DNA of 9,719 nt from Nitratiruptor sp. (GTDB taxonomy: Bacteria > Campylobacterota > Campylobacteria > Campylobacterales > Nitratiruptoraceae): positions 1 to 9,719 of the forward strand of contig WGAX01000064.1 in the NCBI GenBank assembly GCA_015494595.1, given 5' to 3'. The notes beneath the pieces were generated by a model, which was not told the origin of the DNA, made no database searches, and was given only the letters and a program-made list of their open reading frames with translations. Numbering within the stretch: position 1 is the stretch's first letter; every line of letters begins with the position of its first letter. Below are positions 5,085 through 9,719 of the stretch, in pieces. The position numbers and the translations under genes were made by a program.

Positions 5085-6814
5085 GCAAAAAGCATATAGT
5101 AGTAGATCCAATTACGCGAATTGAGGGGCATTTGAGGATTGAAGCAATCATTGATGAGAATAATACCATCGTAGATGCCTATAGCTCTTCAACAATGTTT
5201 AGAGGTATTGAAGAGATTTTAAAGGGTAGAGATCCAAGAGATTGCGGGCTTTTGGCGATGCGAATCTGTGGGGTGTGCACGGGAACGCACTACCAAAGAA
5301 GCATTGAGGCAGTAGAGCACGCTTTTGGCGTGACTATTCCAAAAAACGCAAGGCTTGTTAGAAACCTTATCCAAGGCTCACTTTATGTGCATGACCATGT
5401 AGTGCACTTTTACCATCTGCATGCACTTGATTGGGTAGATATTACCAAAGCTTTGGAGGCTGATCCAAACAAAACCGTCGATGAAGCCAACAAATGGGCT
5501 AAAGTTGCAGGTGAGAGGCCATATGTAGCAGACGCTGCAAAATTTAGTGAAGTGCAAGAGAGACTCAAAAAGTTTGTCAAGCAAGGGCGCCTTGGCATCT
5601 TTGGCAACGCATATTGGGGCAATCCGCACTATAAACTAACTCCAGAGCAAAACCTCTTAGCAGTGACGCACTATCTGCAAGCTCTTGATCTGCAAAGGGA
5701 TGCGGCTAAGATGATGGCAATTTTTGGTGGCAAGAACCCGCATCCGCAAAGCATCGTGGTTGGGGGAGTAACGTGTGTACAAGATATTCAAAACCCATCA
5801 AGAATTGCCCTATTTAAAGATCTGCTCAAAGGCTTTAGGCGATTTATCAAGGGTGCGTATTTGCCAGACGTATATATGGCTGGCACGATGTATGCAGATG
5901 AAGCTCTTGATGGCACGGGAGCAGGTCTTAAAAACTATCTAGTGTATGGTGGCTTTAGATTGCAAGATAATGGATTTTACAAATCTGCTCTGCTTTTCCC
6001 AAGTGGCGTGGTATTAAATGGCGATTTAAGTAAGGCTTACGATTTTGATCCAAGTAAAGTCGCAGAGGATGTGACGCACTCATGGTATAAGGGCGATAAG
6101 CCTTTGCATCCATTTGATGGCAAGACTGAGCCTGAATACACTGGATTTGGCAAAAAGGAAAATGGCATAGCGTACTTGGATACAAAAGGCAAATACTCCT
6201 GGATCAAATCGCCAATTTATGATGATGAGCGTATGGAAGTAGGGCCACTTGCTAGGATGGTAGTAGGCTATGCAAAAGGGGATAAGCGCATCAAAGAGTA
6301 TGTGGGCAAATTTCTTATGAATGGCAAACTGCCAGCAAAAGTGCTCTTCTCAACTGTTGGAAGAACAGCAGCAAGAGCGATTGAGACAGAAATCATGGCA
6401 GATATTATGCTTGATTGGGTAGATGAGCTAGCTAGCAACGTGGCTGCTGGAGATCTCTCAACTTGGACTGAATTTGACTTTGATTATGTGAGCAAAGATG
6501 CTCAAGGTTATGGGCTTGAAGAGGCTCCAAGAGGAGCGCTTGGACACTGGGTAAAAATCAAAGACGGTAAAGTAGAAAATTACCAAGCAGTAGTGCCTTC
6601 AACCTGGAATGCAGCGCCAAGAGATTACAAAAACCGCATGGGAGCGTATGAAGCAAGCCTCATTGGCACAAAAGTAGCAAAACCCCAAGAGCCATTAGAG
6701 ATTTTGCGCACGATCCATAGTTTTGATCCATGTATTGCATGTGCTGTGCACATTGTTGATACCAAGGGCAAAAGCCTAGGAGAGTTTAAAGTTAACACCT
6801 CATGCGCGATTTAG
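5081..6814 (+). CDS. hydB: Respiratory [NiFe] hydrogenase large subunit HydB precursor
   Basis: A 577-residue precursor of the catalytic subunit, a normal length for group 1. It oxidises H2 in the periplasm after co-export with HydA. N-terminal Ni-Fe ligands lie in RICGVCTGTH (residues 61-70; C63, C66), the C-terminal ones in DPCIACAVH (549-557; C551, C554). RGIEEILKGR (41-50) with the conserved Glu, EVGPLARM, EAPRGALGHW with the active-site Arg, and PSTWN are all present. After H557 comes a 20-residue tail that HydD should remove once nickel is inserted. AAGGAG at 5068-5073 precedes the ATG by 7 bases, and the start overlaps the hydA stop. It is complete, with no missing key residue. Confidence 0.95.
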   Translation: MSKKHIVVDPITRIEGHLRIEAIIDENNTIVDAYSSSTMFRGIEEILKGRDPRDCGLLAMRICGVCTGTHYQRSIEAVEHAFGVTIPKNARLVRNLIQGSLYVHDHVVHFYHLHALDWVDITKALEADPNKTVDEANKWAKVAGERPYVADAAKFSEVQERLKKFVKQGRLGIFGNAYWGNPHYKLTPEQNLLAVTHYLQALDLQRDAAKMMAIFGGKNPHPQSIVVGGVTCVQDIQNPSRIALFKDLLKGFRRFIKGAYLPDVYMAGTMYADEALDGTGAGLKNYLVYGGFRLQDNGFYKSALLFPSGVVLNGDLSKAYDFDPSKVAEDVTHSWYKGDKPLHPFDGKTEPEYTGFGKKENGIAYLDTKGKYSWIKSPIYDDERMEVGPLARMVVGYAKGDKRIKEYVGKFLMNGKLPAKVLFSTVGRTAARAIETEIMADIMLDWVDELASNVAAGDLSTWTEFDFDYVSKDAQGYGLEEAPRGALGHWVKIKDGKVENYQAVVPSTWNAAPRDYKNRMGAYEASLIGTKVAKPQEPLEILRTIHSFDPCIACAVHIVDTKGKSLGEFKVNTSCAI

Positions 6815-6821
6815 GAGGAGG
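6813..6821 (+). promoter_or_regulatory. Strong Shine-Dalgarno site for hydC
   Basis: AGGAGGAGG begins within the hydB stop codon (6812-6814) and ends 2 bases before the hydC ATG. The tandem AGG repeats give an upstream register with more usual spacing and couple hydC translation to the end of hydB. Confidence 0.6.
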
Positions 6822-6823
6822 TT

Positions 6824-7516
6824 ATGAAGTATAAACCAATTAAAAGAATGACGCTTTTTATGCGTCTTAACCACTGGGTGGTGGCTATCTGTATGGTAGC
6901 TGCCGTAATTACAGGGCTTTATATCGGGCATCCATACTATCAAACATTCATTAGTGAGCCAGCAGTGAGTAAATATGTGATGGCTTGGAATAGATGGGTG
7001 CATTTTTATGCTGCAATCATCTTTGATGTAAGCTCAATAGTGATAGCATATCTCTATTTTTTTAGCCGTTTTGATAGGCCTATTAAAAAGCTCATTCCAA
7101 CTGCTAAAAACCTCAAAGAGTTTTTTGCTGTACTTGTCAATCTTATCACGCTCAATAGAGTCAAAAAGTTTGACAGCTCCCATGAGGATAGTTTTCATGT
7201 GGTCTATTTTACGATTTTTCATCTCCTCTTAGCTTGGATGCTGCTTACAGGACTGCAACTTTACGTGCACGGGCTAGAGTCTGGGATGAGCAGCATTGGC
7301 AAGTGGTGGCCGGCGCTTTTGCACTTTGCAACAGATTGGACTGTGCCTGTGTGTGGTGGGACTAAAATGGATGTGCGCTACGTGCACCATATGACGATGT
7401 ATTATATTATTGTTTGGGTAATGTTTCACATCTACTATGTGGTTTGGAGAACTATCTTTTGGAGAGAGGGAGATATTGCAATTGTCTTTGGCGGTTATAA
7501 ATTTAAAAAGAGTTAA
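6824..7516 (+). CDS. hydC: Hydrogenase di-haem cytochrome b subunit HydC
   Basis: A 230-residue integral membrane protein of the Ni/Fe-hydrogenase b-type cytochrome family, close to the length of Wolinella HydC as I recall it. It takes electrons from the HydA clusters and reduces menaquinone, and anchors the complex. Four membrane helices are seen: about residues 17-35, 58-80, 124-148 and 186-210. Likely haem b axial ligands are H17 (RLNHWVV) in helix 1, H60 (NRWVHFY) in helix 2, and H188 or H189 (RYVHHMT) with H202 (MFHIYYV) in helix 4. Further histidines at 125 and 133 lie in helix 3 and could serve the quinone site. It starts 9 bases after hydB and is followed 3 bases later by hydD, so it belongs to the same operon. 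Confidence 0.93.
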   Translation: MKYKPIKRMTLFMRLNHWVVAICMVAAVITGLYIGHPYYQTFISEPAVSKYVMAWNRWVHFYAAIIFDVSSIVIAYLYFFSRFDRPIKKLIPTAKNLKEFFAVLVNLITLNRVKKFDSSHEDSFHVVYFTIFHLLLAWMLLTGLQLYVHGLESGMSSIGKWWPALLHFATDWTVPVCGGTKMDVRYVHHMTMYYIIVWVMFHIYYVVWRTIFWREGDIAIVFGGYKFKKS

Positions 7517-7519
7517 TAG

Positions 7520-8077
7520 ATGAAAATTGCAGTCATTGGCATTGGCAACGTGCTTTTTTGTGATGAGGGAGTAGGGGTGTATGCTGCATCCTTTTTGGAG
7601 CAAAACTACTCCTTTACTCCCTCAATAGACATAGTAGATGGGGGGACATTGGGATTTAAACTGATGAACTACTACCAAGAATTTGATAGGGTGATTATCA
7701 TCGATACAGTTTCCATCGATGATACTCCCGGCAGTATATACAACCTTCCAGCGGATGCGCTACTTGGACTTGGTAAATACCGCAACACTGCTCATGAGGT
7801 AGAGGTAGTGGAGATGTTAGAAATTTGCTCCCTTTTGCCAAAACATGCAGATGTGAGCGTCATTGGCATCGTGCCAGAGGATATTGAGAGTGTAAAAATT
7901 GATTTGACTCCTACTATAAAGAAAAATTTTCACCATCTCATCCAAACCGTCATAACCCAGCTTCAAAAAGAAAATATCGCAGCCAAGCCAAAAAAAGAGA
8001 TCTCCTTAGAAGAGATTTTGCACCACTACAACAATCCTACAATGAAGTTTGCAAATGGTATTGAAGCTAATCTTTGA
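7520..8077 (+). CDS. hydD: Hydrogenase maturation endopeptidase HydD (HyaD/HybD family)
   Basis: A 185-residue cytoplasmic protease of the M52 family that clips the C-terminal tail from the nickel-loaded HydB precursor. It starts with IGIGNVLFCDEGVGV (residues 6-20), then the VDGGTLG segment (39-45), IIIDTV (59-64) and TAHEVEVVEML (90-100). The three nickel-sensing residues match E. coli HybD: E16, D62 and H92. The body (to about residue 155) is the usual size. A polar tail of about 30 residues with a KPKKE.SLEEILHHYNN segment follows; its role is unknown. It sits 3 bases after hydC with only a weak AAAAGAG ribosome site and overlaps hydE. HydB is its expected substrate; the other large subunit in this window has no tail to cut. 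Confidence 0.93.
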   Translation: MKIAVIGIGNVLFCDEGVGVYAASFLEQNYSFTPSIDIVDGGTLGFKLMNYYQEFDRVIIIDTVSIDDTPGSIYNLPADALLGLGKYRNTAHEVEVVEMLEICSLLPKHADVSVIGIVPEDIESVKIDLTPTIKKNFHHLIQTVITQLQKENIAAKPKKEISLEEILHHYNNPTMKFANGIEANL

Positions 8078-9719
8078 TTCTCACAACACCTACTTAGCCC
8101 AAAGGGCAAAGAGGATCTTGGCTACGCATAAGTTAAAAGCAAAAGTTACGCAAGACAGGGATGTCTATATTGAGGTAGATGATATCGTAGAGGCTAGCAA
8201 GATTTTAGAAGAAGAGCTTTATAACTCTTTGTTTTTCAAAGGGGCTGAGGTAGTAGCTGAGGCTAGAGGAGATGAAGCTAAGCTTATGCCCTATAGCTTG
8301 GGAGTGTGTCCTAGATGCATTAAGGAGATGCTAGATCCAACTTCTCGGCGCTATTTTTATCCCTTTACAAGCTGTGCCACATGCTCCAACCAGGCAGCCT
8401 TTGCTCAGTTTCCTTATAGCAGGCAAAATTCGCTATTTAGTGCATTTAAGCCTTGCAACGAATGCCAAACGGAGCAAGTTAAAAACTCCTATTTCAAAGA
8501 TTATCCCCTCATTAGCTGCAGCAAGTGCAATGTGCCAATAGTTATAAGAGATAAAAGAAGAGAGTTTTGGGTAAATGAGAGCAGTGAGTTTAAAGAGGCA
8601 TTTGCTATCCTAGCAAATGCCCTAAAGGATGGCAAGAAGGTGGCTATCAAGCACCATGATGGATATAGAAGCTATAGCCTTAGGCCATTTAGGGATGCGA
8701 AGCTACTTATTGCAAATGTCGCTTTGGCGCTACCAAAACTTTTGCTCTTAAATCAAGAAAAAAGCGCTCTTTTTAGTATAGAGCGTCCCCAGATCTTTGC
8801 AACGGTTGCTAGCAGTGAGCTTAAAAAACAAATTGGCGACATTGCAAGAGTGACGGCGTTTGATGATGGCTTTAGCTTTTTGCTTATTAGCCTTTTACAA
8901 GATGAAGCGTTTCTATTTTATGAAGAGAGCAGTGAAGCAGATTTGGTGATGGATTATCTGCTTGAGCCCAAAAGGTATACTCCCTTGAGGCTTTTGCAAA
9001 TCAAGCGCCATAGAGTTTTTGAGGGAGAGCGGGCCTTGCTGCCAAAACCTCTTGCAAGCGGGCGCTGCGTAGTAGAGGGTGAGTATGTGCTTTATGAGGG
9101 TATCTTGGATAAAAAAGATAGCTTTGAAGAGATTGTCTGCAGTGAGGTGGTAGCGTTTGAAGATAATATTGAGCATAGCAATATAAAAAGAGCCAATCTT
9201 GCCCAAGCGGCTTTGGCAAGCGTGGCAAAAGAGCATGGGATTGAAGGCAAGATGCTAGGTTTTTACTTTGGTAAACAAAAGCAGTTTTATTACTTTGATG
9301 ATAAGGGTTGGAGACTTGTTTTTGATTTTGGACAAATCCCAAAAAACTTGGAGCAAGCAATTGCAAAGCTGCGAAAGGGATCAGATAAACTCATACAAAA
9401 CTTTTTGCTTCATTTTAATGTGCAGATTGAAAGCGGCGATTTTTGGCAAAGAGCAGCCAGGATTATTGGCGTTGATGGCGGGTATGAAGAGCTGAGACTC
9501 ATTGGGATGCGTTATGGGGGCAAAAGCGGCGTGAGTGTGGATTGTAGAATACAGGAGGATAGGTTTAGCTATGAGGCCTTCTATGCATCGCTTATGAGCT
9601 TTCGCTTGGCTGAAGCCAAAAGCACTCTTTTAGCCTATAGCATTTTTGAGTCCCTTGGTGAGTTTGTATCGCAGCAGCTAAGAAGCTTAGGTGCTGAGCT
9701 CAAGGTAGAGCACTTTTTA
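8055..9719 (+). CDS. hydE: HypF-related hydrogenase accessory protein HydE (3' partial)
   Basis: An open frame of 555 codons running off the window end; probably only a few dozen residues are missing. The start ATG at 8055 overlaps hydD by 23 bases with only a weak ribosome site; TTG at 8061 is an alternative. Residues 85-158 carry four CxxC pairs spaced x18, x23 and x17 (C85/88, C107/110, C134/137, C155/158), nearly the HypF zinc-finger signature. Residues 1-84 look like a beta-alpha-beta fold of acylphosphatase size but lack VQGVGFR. KKVAIKHHDGYRSYSL (about 195-210) aligns with the HypF YrdC-like entry segment. From about residue 374 a Kae1-like domain can be followed (AKEHGIEGKMLGFYF, then SGDFWQRAARIIGV), without the HHHAH metal motif. 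By position and type it matches hydE of the Wolinella/Helicobacter hyd operon, required for hydrogenase maturation as I recall. It is unlikely to be a catalytic HypF. Confidence 0.85.
   Translation, partial: MVLKLIFDSHNTYLAQRAKRILATHKLKAKVTQDRDVYIEVDDIVEASKILEEELYNSLFFKGAEVVAEARGDEAKLMPYSLGVCPRCIKEMLDPTSRRYFYPFTSCATCSNQAAFAQFPYSRQNSLFSAFKPCNECQTEQVKNSYFKDYPLISCSKCNVPIVIRDKRREFWVNESSEFKEAFAILANALKDGKKVAIKHHDGYRSYSLRPFRDAKLLIANVALALPKLLLLNQEKSALFSIERPQIFATVASSELKKQIGDIARVTAFDDGFSFLLISLLQDEAFLFYEESSEADLVMDYLLEPKRYTPLRLLQIKRHRVFEGERALLPKPLASGRCVVEGEYVLYEGILDKKDSFEEIVCSEVVAFEDNIEHSNIKRANLAQAALASVAKEHGIEGKMLGFYFGKQKQFYYFDDKGWRLVFDFGQIPKNLEQAIAKLRKGSDKLIQNFLLHFNVQIESGDFWQRAARIIGVDGGYEELRLIGMRYGGKSGVSVDCRIQEDRFSYEAFYASLMSFRLAEAKSTLLAYSIFESLGEFVSQQLRSLGAELKVEHFL
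8597..8621. repeat. Perfect 11-bp inverted repeat with 3-nt loop inside hydE
   Basis: The arms ggcatttgcta and tagcaaatgcc are exact reverse complements separated by tcc, giving a stable stem-loop in mRNA of either strand. It is in the coding sequence for EAFAILANAL, between the zinc-finger region and the YrdC-like segment. No U-run follows on either strand, so it is not a standard intrinsic terminator. It may influence translation or decay of the hydE message, or be a coincidence. Confidence 0.6.

Noticed and set aside
8913..9366. Minus-strand frames of 107 and 121 codons
   Set aside because: They are antisense to hydE, whose continuous frame and HypF-like motifs explain the region. Their protein sequences look like random reverse-strand translations.
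8055..9719. Genuine carbamoyltransferase HypF
   Set aside because: The zinc fingers fit, but the acylphosphatase and Kae1-like catalytic motifs are missing and the gene occupies the hydE place after hydD.
1..9719. Mobile elements, CRISPR arrays, tRNA or rRNA genes
   Set aside because: I saw no repeat-spacer pattern, transposase frame, terminal repeats or RNA gene signature; the window is almost entirely filled by the listed genes.

Overview
The window looks like chromosomal DNA of a hydrogen-oxidising member of the Campylobacterota (former Epsilonproteobacteria). The evidence is the gene order hydA-hydB-hydC-hydD-hydE, which I know from Wolinella and Helicobacter, the strongly Shine-Dalgarno-led genes, the moderate GC content and the dense gene packing with short overlaps. 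A free-living chemolithotroph of the Nitratiruptor/Nautilia/Sulfurimonas kind is a reasonable guess because a second, soluble group 2-like [NiFe] hydrogenase is also present. Genus cannot be fixed from the sequence alone.

Layout. Positions 1-249 (+) hold the end of a probable mutY. Convergent with it, on the minus strand, lie yaaA (372-1067) and a small two-helix membrane protein gene (200-370). A 49-base divergent intergenic region (1068-1116) carries a perfect 19-bp palindrome that contains a TATAAT box in each direction. Rightward from it runs a tightly overlapping three-gene operon: a TetR-family repressor with a TTG start (1117-1710), a soluble hydrogenase small subunit (1703-2551) and its large subunit (2544-3749). 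After about 108 bases that hold a weak promoter and a small palindrome comes the respiratory hydrogenase operon: hydA (Tat-exported small subunit, GTG start, 3858-5084), hydB (5081-6814), hydC (di-haem cytochrome b, 6824-7516), hydD (maturation protease, 7520-8077) and hydE (HypF-related accessory protein, from 8055 and still open at the window end).

How the genes work together. HydABC should oxidise H2 on the periplasmic side and pass electrons through HydC to the quinone pool. HydD trims the HydB C-terminus. HydE is a maturation factor. The second hydrogenase has no signal peptide and no membrane anchor. Its large subunit already ends at the final active-site histidine, as in H2-sensing hydrogenases that bypass protease processing. 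It is translationally coupled to the TetR regulator, so the most interesting hypothesis is an H2-responsive TetR circuit rather than the usual sensor hydrogenase/histidine kinase/response regulator chain. That is an inference; no kinase or response regulator gene lies in the window.

Other notable points: both small subunits have Asn where the second Cys of the proximal-cluster CxxC normally sits. HydE keeps the HypF zinc fingers but appears to have lost the HypF catalytic motifs. A perfect 11-bp stem with a 3-nt loop sits inside hydE.
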